The notes: generated by a model from the sequence alone, not told the origin. Positions 41,414 through 52,954 are shown, counted from the stretch's first letter. The stretch is 64,000 nucleotides of DNA from Mycolicibacterium insubricum (GCF_010731615.1 NZ_AP022618.1:3038001-3102000); one strand, 5' to 3'. Program-made: numbers and translations.

Positions 41414-41608
41414 TTAGCCGTTGAGCAGCTTGTTCACCCGGGCGGTGTCGTTGGCGGCAACGGTGGTGCGACCGTCGAGGCGACGGGTGCGCTTGCTCGC
41501 CTTGTGCTCGAGAAGGTGCCGACGGCCGGCCTTCTGGCGCACGATCTTGCCGGTTCCGGTGCGCCGGAACCGCTTGGAGGCGCCGCTGTGAGTCTTGGCC
41601 TTGGGCAT
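41414..41608 (-). CDS. rpmI: 50S ribosomal protein L35
   Basis: The 64-residue protein [20 protein letters not shown] is a typical basic bL35, ending in [11 protein letters not shown]. It is 39 bp downstream of infC, in the conserved infC-rpmI-rplT order. Confidence 0.98.
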   Translation of the reverse strand: MPKAKTHSGASKRFRRTGTGKIVRQKAGRRHLLEHKASKRTRRLDGRTTVAANDTARVNKLLNG

Positions 41609-41647
41609 GGAAATCCTTCGGTTGGTTGGTGATTCGGTTCTTCGGTA

Positions 41648-42250
41648 CTACTGGGTGGGCTCGGCGTCGCCAGGCGCGTCACCGGCCGGTGCGCCGGACT
41701 GACCCCCGGCCTGCTCCGCTGCCTGGGCGCGGGTCTTCGCGCCGCGGTGCGGGGCCAGCACCATCGTCATGTTGCGGCCGTCCTGCTTCGCCGAGGTTTC
41801 GATGTAGCCGTGTTCGGCGACGTCGGCGCCCAGGCGCTGCAGCAGCCGGTAGCCCAGTTCGGGCCTGGACTGCTCGCGGCCGCGGAACATGATGGTCACC
41901 TTGACCTTCGACCCGGCTTCCAGGAAGCGCACCACGTGGCCCTTCTTGGTCTCGTAGTCGTGGTCGTCGATCTTGGGACGCAGCTTCTGTTCCTTGACGA
42001 CGGTCTGCTGCTGGTTCTTGCGAGACTCGCGCTCCTTCAGAGCCGTCTCGTACTTGAACTTGCCGTAATCCATGATCTTGCAGACCGGAGGCCTGGCATT
42101 CGGGGCAACTTCGACGAGATCGAGATCGGCATCCGCGGCGACACGCAGAGCGTCGTCGATACGCACGATGCCTACCTGCTCCCCGCCGGGACCGATCAAA
42201 CGGACTTCAGGTACACGTATGCGCTCGTTGACGCGGGTCTCAGTGCTGAT
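41648..42250 (-). CDS. infC: translation initiation factor IF-3 with ATC start
   Basis: IF-3 binds the 30S subunit and checks start-codon choice. The family N-terminus [20 protein letters not shown] can only be read from an ATC at 42248-42250; no ATG, GTG or TTG gives it. An AGGGAGG Shine-Dalgarno element lies four bases upstream, which supports this start. The 200-residue product has the N-domain ([11 protein letters not shown] near residue 70), the linker and the C-domain ([19 protein letters not shown] near 120). Rare AUU/AUC starts on infC allow IF-3 to limit its own synthesis. The C-terminal tail is Ala/Gly-rich. Confidence 0.96.
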   Translation of the reverse strand: MSTETRVNERIRVPEVRLIGPGGEQVGIVRIDDALRVAADADLDLVEVAPNARPPVCKIMDYGKFKYETALKERESRKNQQQTVVKEQKLRPKIDDHDYETKKGHVVRFLEAGSKVKVTIMFRGREQSRPELGYRLLQRLGADVAEHGYIETSAKQDGRNMTMVLAPHRGAKTRAQAAEQAGGQSGAPAGDAPGDAEPTQ

Positions 42251-42540
42251 GTGGCCTCCCTGGTTCGGTCTGTCATCTGCGACCGGGCCGGGGCCGGAAA
42301 GCCGGTGGGCGAACTCTCCACACGGCAGACTGTTCGTAGCGAACAGAGCTGTTCACTACGAACAGCAAAGCCCTGCTCGAGAGCAGGGCCCAATGCCGAC
42401 CAGTCGCAGCCGAGGCTGCCTGCCCGCGGGCAGACCCGGGCATCATCGATGCCGGTGACCGGACCGCTGCACCGAAGGGGTGAGCGGTGGGAGTGGGACT
42501 CCACTTGCTGTCCTGGGGTAAGCCGGGACGGTCGCGCATG
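42251..42540 (-). promoter_or_regulatory. structured leader of infC-rpmI-rplT
   Basis: The roughly 300 bp between infC and the divergent DUF1844 gene hold no gene. On the minus strand a hairpin GCCCTGCT-CTCG-AGCAGGGC (42389 to 42370) is followed by TTTGCTGTTC. Next comes a pair of related palindromes at 42349-42365 and 42330-42346. CTGTTCGTAG (42330-42339) can pair with CTACGAACAG (42356-42365) instead of each palindrome folding alone, so two exclusive structures are possible. This looks like an attenuation or translational control leader. The AGGGAGG ribosome-binding site is at 42255-42261. Confidence 0.65.
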
Positions 42541-42554
42541 GAAGTCTAGCAGTC

Positions 42555-42905
42555 ATGACCGATGAACCGAGAATCGACGAAGCCCCGGTCAGGGAACTCG
42601 CCGAGATACCCGCCGTCGAGGTGATCACCCGCGCCGCCGTCATGCTGATGAGCGCGGCCGCGGAGAAGATCGGCCTGTCCGACCCCGATCCGGACAACAG
42701 CCCGCACCGCGATCTCGACGAGGCCCGACGACTGATCACCGCGCTGGCCGGACTGGTCACCGCCTCGGTGGAGTACCTCGGGCCACACGCGGGGCCGTTG
42801 CGCGACGGGCTCAAGAGCCTGCAGCTGGCGTTCCGTGAGGCCAGTATCGACCCCGAGGAACCCGGCCACGGCCCCGGCGAGAAGTACACCGGCCCCATCT
42901 GGTGA
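42555..42905 (+). CDS. DUF1844 family protein
   Basis: The 116-residue protein starts MTDEPRIDEAPVRELAEIPA. The core EVITRAAVMLMSAAAEKIGL, followed by DLDEARRLITALAGLVTA, matches the DUF1844 pattern, a mainly helical small domain. It is divergent from infC and shares the intergenic region that holds the infC leader. It is followed 18 bp later by another small gene. The function is unknown. Confidence 0.85.
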   Translation: MTDEPRIDEAPVRELAEIPAVEVITRAAVMLMSAAAEKIGLSDPDPDNSPHRDLDEARRLITALAGLVTASVEYLGPHAGPLRDGLKSLQLAFREASIDPEEPGHGPGEKYTGPIW

Positions 42906-42923
42906 GCCGGGTAGCGTGGCGTC

Positions 42924-43259
42924 ATGCCCGCTGACGACGACGCCCCGGACCCCGTGAGCCCGGAGGCGGCCGTCGTGCCCGTCGAGGCCGAGCCCCTTGA
43001 GGCGACAATCGTGTTCGAACCCGTCGAGACCGGCGCCGCGCCGGCCGACACCGGCTACACCGCCGGCGGGGCGCCGACCTTCGAGATGGTCCGGGAGAAG
43101 ATCGAGACCCGGTTCGGCACGTCCATCGGGTCGCAGGAGCTGGCCGCGCAAACCCCGGAGGGCCGCCGCGTCGAGGAGCAGTTCGAGGCCCGGCAGAAGG
43201 CCGCCGCCGAGAAGCTCGAGGAGATCCGCCGGTCGATGAAGGCCGACGGGAACGGCTGA
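42924..43259 (+). CDS. small acidic-to-basic hypothetical protein
   Basis: The 111-residue protein begins MPADDDAPDPVSPEAAV. Its first 45 residues are acidic and Pro/Ala-rich, probably disordered. Residues about 50-105 are a charged helical region (TFEMVREKIETRFG, then RRVEEQFEARQKAAAEKLEE) likely to form a coiled coil. No known family is recognised. It follows the DUF1844 gene by 18 bp and is probably co-transcribed. Confidence 0.7.
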   Translation: MPADDDAPDPVSPEAAVVPVEAEPLEATIVFEPVETGAAPADTGYTAGGAPTFEMVREKIETRFGTSIGSQELAAQTPEGRRVEEQFEARQKAAAEKLEEIRRSMKADGNG

Positions 43260-43377
43260 ACTTCGTCACGAGCGGCCAGCTGCTGCGCGAGCGGCCAGCG
43301 GCGTCCGCATTCCCCAGGACGGGCCGCGCGCAGGGGTACGCGGTGGAGCGCTCGCGCAGTAGCGGGCCGCTCGCTGC
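43260..43377. repeat. intergenic inverted and direct short repeats
   Basis: Between two converging genes, GAGCGGCCAGC occurs twice 19 bp apart (43270 and 43289). CTGCGCGAGCG (43283-43293) has an exact inverted partner CGCTCGCGCAG (43349-43359), and GCGAGCGGCC (43287-43296) has GGCCGCTCGC (43365-43374). A long GC-rich stem can form in either transcript. It may act as a bidirectional terminator; there is no T-tract. Confidence 0.6.
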
Positions 43378-43971
43378 TCAGGGAGGGCTGCCCAGGTCGG
43401 GCGGTTCGGGGATGTTGAGCGATGGCAACGCTGGTGAATCGGCCCCGCCGAGGTGCATGACGCTGACCACGTACTCGAAATCGGAGCCATTTCCGGCAAA
43501 CACGTTGGGGGCCGGGACGCCCGTCGGGCACAGCGTCACCGTGTAGGCGTCACTCTTGGTAGCGTCGCCGACGCTCTTGTCGAACGACGAGCCGTTCGCA
43601 CAGTTCGAGACCGGATTGCCCTCGCTCCACTGCTTGAAACCAGCGTCGATGAGCAGCTTCTGCGCCCGCGCCTCCGCGTCGGGACCGGCGTCGGCCACGG
43701 TCAACACCCACGCATCGGTGGTGCCCTCGAGCTGGAGCCCCGACGGCCGTTTGCCGGTGATCGTCCCCTTGATCACCGGAACCGCCGACGGGAACCCGGC
43801 CGGCAGCGCGTCGGCGGAGGCTCGATCCGGCGAGGGCTGCGCAGAGGTGGCGGCAGCCGCCGAGGAACCGGGGTTCTGGTCGTTGCCTTTCTGGTCCGCG
43901 CCGCCACACCCCGCGAGCACGACGGCACCCACCGATCCGACCGCCAGCAACACTGAGATCCGATGCGTCAT
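43378..43971 (-). CDS. putative lipoprotein
   Basis: The 197-residue protein starts MTHRISVLLAVGSVGAVVLAGC; the lipobox LAGC has its Cys at residue 22. A Ser/Ala/Asp-rich linker follows. The mature domain shows alternating strands (IKGTITGKRPSGLQLEG) and two cysteines (NCANGSS and LCPTGVP) that may pair. The C-terminus is Pro-rich. It is convergent with the small hypothetical gene and divergent from lysX. No function is recognised. Confidence 0.8.
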   Translation of the reverse strand: MTHRISVLLAVGSVGAVVLAGCGGADQKGNDQNPGSSAAAATSAQPSPDRASADALPAGFPSAVPVIKGTITGKRPSGLQLEGTTDAWVLTVADAGPDAEARAQKLLIDAGFKQWSEGNPVSNCANGSSFDKSVGDATKSDAYTVTLCPTGVPAPNVFAGNGSDFEYVVSVMHLGGADSPALPSLNIPEPPDLGSPP

Positions 43972-44076
43972 GGGGTTCAGTAGAACACGGTGACGACCAC
44001 CCACGGCACGCTGTTTTGCCCGCCGCCGTCGAGGCAGCAACCGCACTCCCAGCCTGGCCGCATATCCTCGCTGCTC

Positions 44077-47000
44077 ATGAAGTCCATCAGTCCCCCGCAG
44101 CAGGTCGCCCGCTCCGGGGGCAGCTTCGCCTGGGTGCCCGCCGCGGTCGGGACGTTCATCGGTGTGATCGCCACCCTGTCGCTGATCGCCAGCGTGTCGC
44201 CGCTGTTCCGGGCGCTGATCGAGGTGCCGCGCGAGTTCGTCAACGACTACATCTTCAACTTCCCCGACACCAGCTTCGCCTGGGCGTTCGTGCTGGCGCT
44301 GCTGGCCGCGGCGCTCGTCGCCCGCAAGCGGATCGCCTGGTGGATCCTGATGATCTACCTGGGAGCCTCGGTCGCCCTCAACCTCGCGGGCCTCGGCGAT
44401 CCGAACGAGAGCGCGGGTCGGGAAGCCGGCGAGATCATCGGCCTGTCCGTCCACATCGTCGCGCTGATCCTGGTCGGGCTGTCCTACCGTCAGTTCTGGG
44501 CCAGGGTTCGCCGCGCCGCGCTGCTCAAAGCCGCCGCGACACTGATCGCGGGCATGGCCGTCGGGATCGGCATCGGCTGGGGTCTGGTCACACTGTTCCC
44601 CGGCACGCTCGCCCGGGCCGACCGGCTGCCGTACGTCATCAACCGGGTGGTCGCGTTCTCCGGTTTCGGCAAGGAGTCCTTCGAGGGCCACACCCACGTC
44701 TGGGTCAACGCCCTGCTAGGCCTGTTCGGGGCGCTGGCGCTGATGGTCGCGGCCATCGTGCTGTTCCGCTCCCAGCGCGCCGACAACGCACTGACCGGCG
44801 ACGACGAGACCGCCATCCGGGCGCTGCTGGAGCGGTACGGCAAGGACGACTCCCTCGGTTACTTCGCCACCCGTCGGGACAAGTCGGTGGTGTTCGCACC
44901 CAACGGCCGGGCCGCCATCACCTACCGGGTCGAGGTCGGGGTGTGCCTGGCCAGCGGCGACCCGGTCGGCGACCCCCGGGCCTGGCCGGCGGCCATCGCC
45001 GAATGGCTGCGGTTGTGCCTGACCTACGGCTGGGCCCCGGGGGTGATGGGGGCCAGTGCGACCGGCGCCAAGGCGTTCGCCGACGCCGGCATCAACGCCC
45101 TGGAGCTCGGCGACGAGGCGATCCTGTATCCGGACCGGTTCAAGCTGTCCGGGCCGGACATGGCACCGGTGCGCCAGGCCGTCACCCGCGCCCGGCGCGC
45201 CGGGCTGACCGTACGGATCCGGCGACACCGCGACCTGAGCGCGGCGGAGATGGCCGAGGTGATCGCCCACGCCGACGCGTGGCGCGACACCGAGACCGAA
45301 CGCGGCTTCTCCATGGCGTTGGGCCGCCTCGGCGACCCGGGAGACGGCGACTGCCTGCTGGTGGAGGCCGTCCGCGAAGGTGGCGAGGACCCCGAGGTGG
45401 TGGCCATGCTGTCACTGGTGCCGTGGGGCGCCACCGGGGTGTCGCTGGACCTGATGCGCCGTTCCCGACAGTCCCCCAACGGCACCATCGAGCTGATGGT
45501 CAGCGAGCTCGCGCTGCAGTCCGAACGCCTCGGCCTCAGCCGGATCTCACTGAACTTCGCCATGCTGCGCTCCGCCTTCGAGGAGGGCGCCCAGCTCGGC
45601 GCCGGGCCGGTGGCCAGGCTGTGGCGACGGATGCTGATGTTCTTCTCCCGCTGGTGGCAGCTGGAGTCGCTGTACCGGTCCAACATGAAATACGACCCGG
45701 AGTGGGTGCCGCGCTACGTCTGCTATTCCGACGCCCGGCTGATCCCGCGGGTCGGGGTGGCCTCGGTGATCGCCGAGGGATTCCTGGTCCTGCCGTTCAG
45801 CCGGCGCAACGAGCAGCACACCGGTCAGCACACGACGGCACCGCGCACCCCGGTGTCCGCCGAGATACCGCCGGCCGAGGAGCCCGTCGGCACCGACGGA
45901 CGTCGGCTGCCCGAGCAGGTGCGGGTGCGGATGGCCAAACTCGACGAGCTGACCCGCCGCGGCCTCGACGCCTACCCGGCCGGCGAACCGCCCAGTCACA
46001 CCGTGGCGCAGGCGCTGGCGGCCGCCGACGGGACCGAGGTGAGGGTCGCGGGCCGCATCCTGCGGCTGCGCGACTACGGCGGCGTGCTGTTCGCGCAGTT
46101 GCGCGACTGGTCCGGCGAGGTTCAGCTGCTGCTGGAGGACGGCGCCACCGTCGACTTCACCGCCGCCATCGATCTCGGTGACCTGGTCGAGGCCACCGGC
46201 ACCATGGGCGCCAGCCGCAACGGCACTCGGTCGCTGCTGGTGACCGGGTGGCGGCTGATCGGCAAGTGCCTACGCCCACTGCCGGACAAATGGAAGGGCC
46301 TGTCGGATCCGGAGGCGCGGGTGCGGACCCGCTACGTCGACCTGGCCGTCAACCCGGACTCGCGCGCGCTGATCGCGGCCCGCAGCCAGATCCTGCGCTC
46401 GATCCGCGACACCCTTTTCGACAAGGGGTTCCTGGAGGTCGAGACCCCGATCCTGCAGCAGATCCACGGTGGCGCCAACGCTCGTCCGTTCCACACCCAC
46501 ATCAACGCCTACGACCTGGACCTCTACCTGCGGATCGCGCCCGAGCTCTACCTCAAGCGACTGTGCGTCGGCGGGGTGGAGCGGGTGTTCGAGCTGGGCC
46601 GGGCGTTCCGCAACGAGGGCGTCGACTTCAGCCACAACCCCGAGTTCACGCTGCTGGAGGCCTATCAGGCCCACGCCGACTACCGCACCTGGATCGACGG
46701 GGCCCGCGAGTTGATCCAGAACGCAGCGATCGCCGCCAACGGCAGCGCGACCGCGCTGCGTCCCCGGGCCGACGGGACCCTGGAACCCGTCGACATCTCC
46801 GGGCAGTGGCCGGTCGTCGGCGTGCACGACGCGGTGTCGGCGGCCCTGGGCGAGCACGTGCAGCCCGATACGGACCTGGCCACCCTGCGCCGGTGGTGTG
46901 ACGCCGCAGGGATCGCCTATCAGCGCGGCTGGGACGCCGGGGCGGTGGTGCTGGAGATGTACGAGCACCTGGTGGAGGACCGCACCGAGGAGCCGACGTT

Positions 47001-47346
47001 CTACGTCGACTTCCCCGCGTCGGTGTCGCCGCTGACCCGGCCGCACCGCAGCATTCCCGGCGTGGCCGAACGCTGGGACCTGGTGGCCTGGGGTGTCGAG
47101 CTGGGGACGGCCTACACGGAGCTGACCGACCCGGTGCTGCAGCGCCGGCGGCTGCACGAGCAGTCACTGCTGGCCGCCGGCGGCAACCCCGAGGCGATGG
47201 AGCTCGACGAGGACTTCCTGCAGGCCCTGGAGTACGCGATGCCGCCCACCGGCGGGCTCGGCATGGGCGTGGATCGTGTCGTCATGCTGATCACCGGCCG
47301 CAGCATCCGCGAAACGCTGCCGTTTCCGCTGGCCAAGCCCCGCTGA
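44077..47346 (+). CDS. lysX: bifunctional lysyl-tRNA synthetase / phosphatidylglycerol lysyltransferase
   Basis: LysX charges a lysine and transfers it to phosphatidylglycerol, which makes the membrane less negative and protects against cationic peptides. The 1089-residue product starts [16 protein letters not shown] at ATG 44077. Residues about 20-230 contain six or seven membrane helices, residues 240-580 are the DUF2156 transferase domain ([31 protein letters not shown]), and residues about 620-1089 are a class II LysRS with an OB-fold then [14 protein letters not shown] and [15 protein letters not shown] motif 3. Its place next to the infC operon is as in M. tuberculosis Rv1640c. Confidence 0.96.
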   Translation: MKSISPPQQVARSGGSFAWVPAAVGTFIGVIATLSLIASVSPLFRALIEVPREFVNDYIFNFPDTSFAWAFVLALLAAALVARKRIAWWILMIYLGASVALNLAGLGDPNESAGREAGEIIGLSVHIVALILVGLSYRQFWARVRRAALLKAAATLIAGMAVGIGIGWGLVTLFPGTLARADRLPYVINRVVAFSGFGKESFEGHTHVWVNALLGLFGALALMVAAIVLFRSQRADNALTGDDETAIRALLERYGKDDSLGYFATRRDKSVVFAPNGRAAITYRVEVGVCLASGDPVGDPRAWPAAIAEWLRLCLTYGWAPGVMGASATGAKAFADAGINALELGDEAILYPDRFKLSGPDMAPVRQAVTRARRAGLTVRIRRHRDLSAAEMAEVIAHADAWRDTETERGFSMALGRLGDPGDGDCLLVEAVREGGEDPEVVAMLSLVPWGATGVSLDLMRRSRQSPNGTIELMVSELALQSERLGLSRISLNFAMLRSAFEEGAQLGAGPVARLWRRMLMFFSRWWQLESLYRSNMKYDPEWVPRYVCYSDARLIPRVGVASVIAEGFLVLPFSRRNEQHTGQHTTAPRTPVSAEIPPAEEPVGTDGRRLPEQVRVRMAKLDELTRRGLDAYPAGEPPSHTVAQALAAADGTEVRVAGRILRLRDYGGVLFAQLRDWSGEVQLLLEDGATVDFTAAIDLGDLVEATGTMGASRNGTRSLLVTGWRLIGKCLRPLPDKWKGLSDPEARVRTRYVDLAVNPDSRALIAARSQILRSIRDTLFDKGFLEVETPILQQIHGGANARPFHTHINAYDLDLYLRIAPELYLKRLCVGGVERVFELGRAFRNEGVDFSHNPEFTLLEAYQAHADYRTWIDGARELIQNAAIAANGSATALRPRADGTLEPVDISGQWPVVGVHDAVSAALGEHVQPDTDLATLRRWCDAAGIAYQRGWDAGAVVLEMYEHLVEDRTEEPTFYVDFPASVSPLTRPHRSIPGVAERWDLVAWGVELGTAYTELTDPVLQRRRLHEQSLLAAGGNPEAMELDEDFLQALEYAMPPTGGLGMGVDRVVMLITGRSIRETLPFPLAKPR

Positions 47347-47351
47347 ACGAC

Positions 47352-47377
47352 GGCCGCCGCCCCGATGGGTGGCGGCC
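47352..47377 (+). terminator. hairpin after lysX
   Basis: GGCCGCC (47352-47358) and GGCGGCC (47371-47377) form a 7-bp GC stem with a 12-base loop, followed by only TTCC. It could end lysX transcription but is a weak intrinsic terminator by sequence. Confidence 0.4.
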
Positions 47378-47427
47378 TTCCAGCGCGCTCACAGCAACCG
47401 TGAAGGTTTGCCCGCGAGGATGAGCGG

Positions 47428-48900
47428 GTGACGCCTTCCCCGACCGCCGGTGCTCTGTTGCTGGCCGATGCGCCGCAGATGTTCCGGCACCACATCTCGC
47501 TGATGCACGGCTGGGTGCCGATCACCGTTCAGGTGCTCGCCGGCCTCACCGTGCTGGTCGCGCTCGGGATCCGCACCCGCCGCTGGTGGGTCGTCAGCCT
47601 GCCGATTCTGATCGGCGCCGGCGTCGGCCTGGCGGCGATCACCCACCAGTTCATCTCCACCGGCGGCTATGCCGGGGACCCGGCGCCGCACGGGCTGTGG
47701 ATCTGGACGGCGATGACCGGCCTGGCCGCGGTTCTGGTGGTGCTCGGCTGGCGGAATGTGCGCTGGTGGCGCCGCGCGGCGTCGCTGATGGCGGTGCCGC
47801 TGTGCCTGCTCAGCGCGGGCCTCGCGCTGAACCTGTGGGTCGGGTACTTCCCCACCGTGCAGACCGCCTGGAACCAGCTGACCGCGGGGCCGCTGCCGGA
47901 CCAGACCGATCAGGGCACGGTGACCGCGATGGTGGCCTCCGTCGCGCAGACCAGGTTGCTGCCCGCCCACGGCAGTGTCCTGAAGGTCGACATTCCCTCC
48001 GACGGCTCACATTTCAAGCACCGCGACGAGCTGGTCTACCTGCCGCCGGCCTGGTTCGGCGACCACGTGGCCCCGTTGCCGACGGTGATGATGATCGGCG
48101 GCGAATTCAACACCCCGGGTGACTGGCTGCGCACCGGCGATGCGATCACCACCATCGACAACTTCGCCGCCGCGCACCACGGCAACGCGCCGGTGCTGGT
48201 GTTCGTCGACTCCGGCGGCACCTTCAACAACGACACCGAATGCGTCAACGGTCCCCGCGGGCGGGCCGCCGATCACCTGGTCAACGACGTCCGGCCGTTC
48301 ATCATCGACCGGTTCCACGTCAGCGCCTCCCCCACCAACTGGGGTATCGCGGGCTGGTCGATGGGCGGTACCTGCGCGGTCGACCTGGTCACCATGCATC
48401 CCGACAAGTTCAGCGCCTTCGAGAACATCGCCGGCGACATGTCGCCGAACTCCGGGAACAAGGAGCAGACCGTCGCCCGGCTGTTCGGCGGGGACCAGGC
48501 CGCGTGGGCGTCCTTCGACCCGGCCACCATCATCACCAAACACGGGAAATATGAAGGTATTTCGGGACGGTTTGACGTCAACGGGACCACCCGGACCGCA
48601 CACGGTCCCGCGGTGATCGAAGCCGCTGTCGGCAACCTGCCCGGGGCCAGCGATCAGATGGCCGCCGCGCAGACGCTGTGCGGCCTGGGCAAGGCCAACG
48701 GAATCGACTGCGCGATCGTCGAGCAACCGGGCAACCACGACTGGCCGTACGCGGCCCGGGCGTTCGCGACGTCGTTGCCGTGGCTGGCCGGGGTGATCGG
48801 CACCCCGGGTGTGACCAAGGTGCCGGTCGGCTATTCCGACATCCCGACCAACCTGGACCAGCGCAACAACCAACACCCGGTGCAGGCCGAGGGCAGGTAG
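47428..48900 (+). CDS. membrane-anchored esterase-like protein (Rv1639c-like)
   Basis: The 490-residue protein begins at a GTG and has four membrane helices in the first 140 residues (for example VPITVQVLAGLTVLVALGI). The C-terminal 330 residues form an extracytoplasmic alpha/beta hydrolase of the esterase D/antigen 85 type. The nucleophile elbow is GWSMGG near residue 310, a late Asp candidate lies in the following strands, and His is in EQPGNHDWPYAARAF near residue 435. Rv1639c has almost the same length and the same neighbour lysX. A cell-envelope acyl ester substrate is likely by family; the exact substrate is unknown. Confidence 0.85.
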   Translation: MTPSPTAGALLLADAPQMFRHHISLMHGWVPITVQVLAGLTVLVALGIRTRRWWVVSLPILIGAGVGLAAITHQFISTGGYAGDPAPHGLWIWTAMTGLAAVLVVLGWRNVRWWRRAASLMAVPLCLLSAGLALNLWVGYFPTVQTAWNQLTAGPLPDQTDQGTVTAMVASVAQTRLLPAHGSVLKVDIPSDGSHFKHRDELVYLPPAWFGDHVAPLPTVMMIGGEFNTPGDWLRTGDAITTIDNFAAAHHGNAPVLVFVDSGGTFNNDTECVNGPRGRAADHLVNDVRPFIIDRFHVSASPTNWGIAGWSMGGTCAVDLVTMHPDKFSAFENIAGDMSPNSGNKEQTVARLFGGDQAAWASFDPATIITKHGKYEGISGRFDVNGTTRTAHGPAVIEAAVGNLPGASDQMAAAQTLCGLGKANGIDCAIVEQPGNHDWPYAARAFATSLPWLAGVIGTPGVTKVPVGYSDIPTNLDQRNNQHPVQAEGR

Positions 48901-48916
48901 GGAACCGCCCCCGAAA

Positions 48917-50232
<1,316 letters not shown>

Positions 50233-50247
<15 letters not shown>

Positions 50248-51750
50248 ATTCCCCATGCTGAAGTCCGCCCAGGCCGCCCGCCGCTCGGCGTGCGGGTCCA
50301 GTTCCACGCGAGAACGCTTGTCGAACACCAGAACCGGACGATCGACGGTGTCGTAGCGGGGCCAGTCGCCGCCGGGCACACCGGTACGGGCGAACTCCCG
50401 CCACCGGTTCTGCACGTCGTTGCTGATCCGGCGCGCCACCTTTCGGTCACCGGCCACCGTCAGCGCCTTCCCGAACCCGCTGCGGTAGGTGTCGAACACC
50501 GCCAGCAGCTCGGTGGCGTGGGTGGCGCCCACACCCGTCCATTTCAGAGTGCGCGGCGCGTAGTCGTAGCGGTACACATAGGTCGGGGCATGCTGGCTGT
50601 GCGCGTCGGCGAATTGCCAGACCGCGGAACCGAACGCGAAGTCGCCGCCGAACTGCACGCACGCGGCCTGTGCCGGATATTCGGGGTAGGCGGCCATGAT
50701 CCGGTCCCGGCCCTCGATGCCCTGGGTGGCCAGTAGCGATTCGATGCGCCGCTCGGTGACCGGCAGCAGTTTGAGGAACCGGGTGAACAGTCGCGCCTCC
50801 TCGGCGTTGCTCCCGACGATCAGCGGCACCCGCAGCGCGGTGCCGCTGCGCATCGCCTCCACCGGGTCCACCGGCATCACCTCGGTGCCGTAGGTGGGCC
50901 CCAGGGGGAACGCACCGGCCATCTCCTTGGTGGTCTGGCCGATCAACCGGTCGACCGCGCGAACCAGCAGCGCGGTGTCGGCCTGCTTGAGCGCCGAGGC
51001 GGCGTCGCTGCGCCGGCAGCCCAGCACCTGGACCAACTTGCCGGCGAACACTTCGGCGATCTGCGGTGAACGGGACATTCCCGCGGCCGGGCTTTCCGAA
51101 ATCACCTGGGAGAAAAGACCTTCGGCCGACGGCACCGCGAGCAGGCTGGCCACCGCGTGGGCGCCCGCGCTCTCCCCGAACACCGTCACCCGCTGTGGGT
51201 CACCGCCGAACACCGCGATATTGGTCTGCACCCAGCGCAGCGCCGCCACCAGGTCCCGGATGAACAGGTTGTCGTCGATCGGGTTGTCCGGCGTCGAGAG
51301 CACCGACAGATCCAGGGTGCCCAGCGCCCCGAGCCGGTAGTTGACCGACACGTAGACGCAGCCCCGCCGGGCCAGCCCCGCCCCGTCGTAAATCGGGGTC
51401 GCCGAACTGCCCAGCATGTAGGCGCCGCCGTGCACGAACACCATCACCGGCAGCGGCTGGTCACCAGGATTTTCGGGGGCGACGACGTTGAGTGTCAGGC
51501 AGTCCTCCCCCATCGGCTGGTAGCGACCCAGACCGGTGACGGTGTACATGCGCGACTGCGGGGCGCAGTTGCCGTGGGTGTGGCAATGCCGGACACCACG
51601 CCACGGTTGGACGGGTTGCGGGGCGACCAGGCGCAACGGTCCCACCGGCGCGGCGGCATACGGGATGGCGCGCCAGCGATGCACCCCGTCGCGAGTGAAT
51701 CCCTCCACCACGCCGGCGTCGATGGTGGCTCGAATAATGCGATCATGCAT
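50233..51750 (-). CDS. type B carboxylesterase
   Basis: The 505-residue protein has the alpha/beta hydrolase features of the type B carboxylesterase/lipase family. They are the oxyanion HGGAYMLGSS near residue 108, EDCLTLNVVAPEN near 80, the nucleophile GESAGAHAV near 190, an acidic residue near 315 (SNAEEARLF) and catalytic His in ATHATELL near 415. No signal peptide is visible, so it is probably cytoplasmic. It resembles mycobacterial LipT-type esterases. Its 3' end overlaps the TetR gene by 15 bp in convergent orientation. Confidence 0.88.
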
Positions 51751-51810
51751 GCCCCCGAAACTAGCCGACTGTTGACGGGTATCTGCAGCATGGGCCGCTA
51801 CGGTGGCGAT

Positions 51811-52512
51811 ATGCGGATTCCCCTGCTGTGCGGCGCGCTGCTGCTGGTCGCCGGGTGCTCGTCGGGCACCGACACCGGTGCCGCGACCCTGGCCCCGCCG
51901 TTGACGCCCCTGACGCCCGTCCCCTCGGCTTCGGCCGGGGTGACGACGACATCCCCCACCTCACGGACGGCGGTACCGACCGCGGCACCGGCCGCCGGCA
52001 CCGACGAGGCAGCCGTGGCGGCCTGGATCGACGCCGGCACCCGCTCCGATCCGGACAAGTTCCACACCGCCACCCGCGACGGCGTGGCGACCACCTTGCA
52101 CGAGGGTGTGGCGTTCACCACCCCGGGCGGCCAGGCCCAGTGCATGACGGATCCCAAGCTCGGCGACGGGGTGCTGTCCTGCCTGCTGCGGCTGTCGGAT
52201 CCGGCGCCGCGACCCATCGGCAGCGAGGGTCAGTGGGTGCCCGGCTGGGTGGACTTCACCGGAACCCAGATCAACGTCGGCTCCCTGCACGCGGACCCGG
52301 GGCCGTTCAGCGTGGGCGCCGGCCCGGAGCTACCGCTGGGCAGCGCCCTGGAGTTCGGTGACTACCGCTGCCGCTCGGATGCCGCCGGATTGTTCTGCGT
52401 CAACCACGCCCACCAGACCGCCGTGAAATTCTCCGAGGCCGGCATCGAGCCGTTCGGTTGCCTGCAGCGGGTGGACGCGCCGGTGGACGTCGGGGCCAAA
52501 TACAGCTGCTGA
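51811..52512 (+). CDS. putative lipoprotein
   Basis: The 233-residue product from ATG 51811 has a signal peptide with lipobox VAGC (Cys at residue 15, in LLLVAGCSSG). A Pro/Thr/Ala-rich linker extends to about residue 70. The mature domain has Cys pairs (QCMTDPK, SCLLRL, YRCRS, FCVNH, FGCLQ, KYSC) suggesting several disulfides. It is divergent from the carboxylesterase, whose start lies 60 bp away. Similar proteins are common in mycobacteria, but the function is unknown. Confidence 0.8.
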   Translation: MRIPLLCGALLLVAGCSSGTDTGAATLAPPLTPLTPVPSASAGVTTTSPTSRTAVPTAAPAAGTDEAAVAAWIDAGTRSDPDKFHTATRDGVATTLHEGVAFTTPGGQAQCMTDPKLGDGVLSCLLRLSDPAPRPIGSEGQWVPGWVDFTGTQINVGSLHADPGPFSVGAGPELPLGSALEFGDYRCRSDAAGLFCVNHAHQTAVKFSEAGIEPFGCLQRVDAPVDVGAKYSC

Positions 52513-52621
52513 GCCGGTCTGATCACGGCCGGTCCCGGCTTCCCCTCGGCTACGCGGCCACTCGCTACGCTCCCGTCCACCCCACCGAGCCTCGCCGAAT
52601 CGCCCGACTTAATCGGGGGAC

Positions 52622-52954
52622 TCAGCGCCAGCCATCGGCGGATTCGGCCGCGGTCAGCAACTCCGCGCACAGTCGGCGCAGTTCGTCTGCGTCGGCGCCC
52701 TCGGTGACGGCTGTCGCGACGTCCTCCGCGGCGCAGCGGACCTGGTAGATCCGGTCGGTCAGCGCCGCCGCCTCGGCTGCCGACAGTACGACGGCGTCCT
52801 CGGGCACCGCGCTGCCCTTGACCATCGACCGCTGCTCGTAAGCCCGCTGCCGGCAGGCCTGGCGGCAGTAGCGGCGACGACGTCCGGTTCCGGCGTCCGC
52901 GACGGTCCGGCCGCACCACAGACACGGTTGACGACGAGGCGACGGCGCAGCCAT
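52622..52954 (-). CDS. small zinc-finger-like protein
   Basis: The 110-residue protein starts MAAPSPRRQPCLWCGRTVAD. A CxxC pair (CLWC) and a second pair (RRYCRQACRQRAY) form a small treble-clef-like metal site typical of a short actinobacterial DNA/RNA-binding family. The C-terminal 60 residues are helical (EAAALTDRIYQVRCAAEDV). It lies upstream of and divergent from rbpA, 168 bp between starts. The function is not known. Confidence 0.7.
   Translation of the reverse strand: MAAPSPRRQPCLWCGRTVADAGTGRRRRYCRQACRQRAYEQRSMVKGSAVPEDAVVLSAAEAAALTDRIYQVRCAAEDVATAVTEGADADELRRLCAELLTAAESADGWR

Noticed and set aside
52591..52604. CTCGCCGAATCGCC in the gap after the lipoprotein gene, resembling the 57-bp units
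   Set aside because: The match covers 14 bases only and is not tandem; it may be a decayed single copy but cannot be supported.
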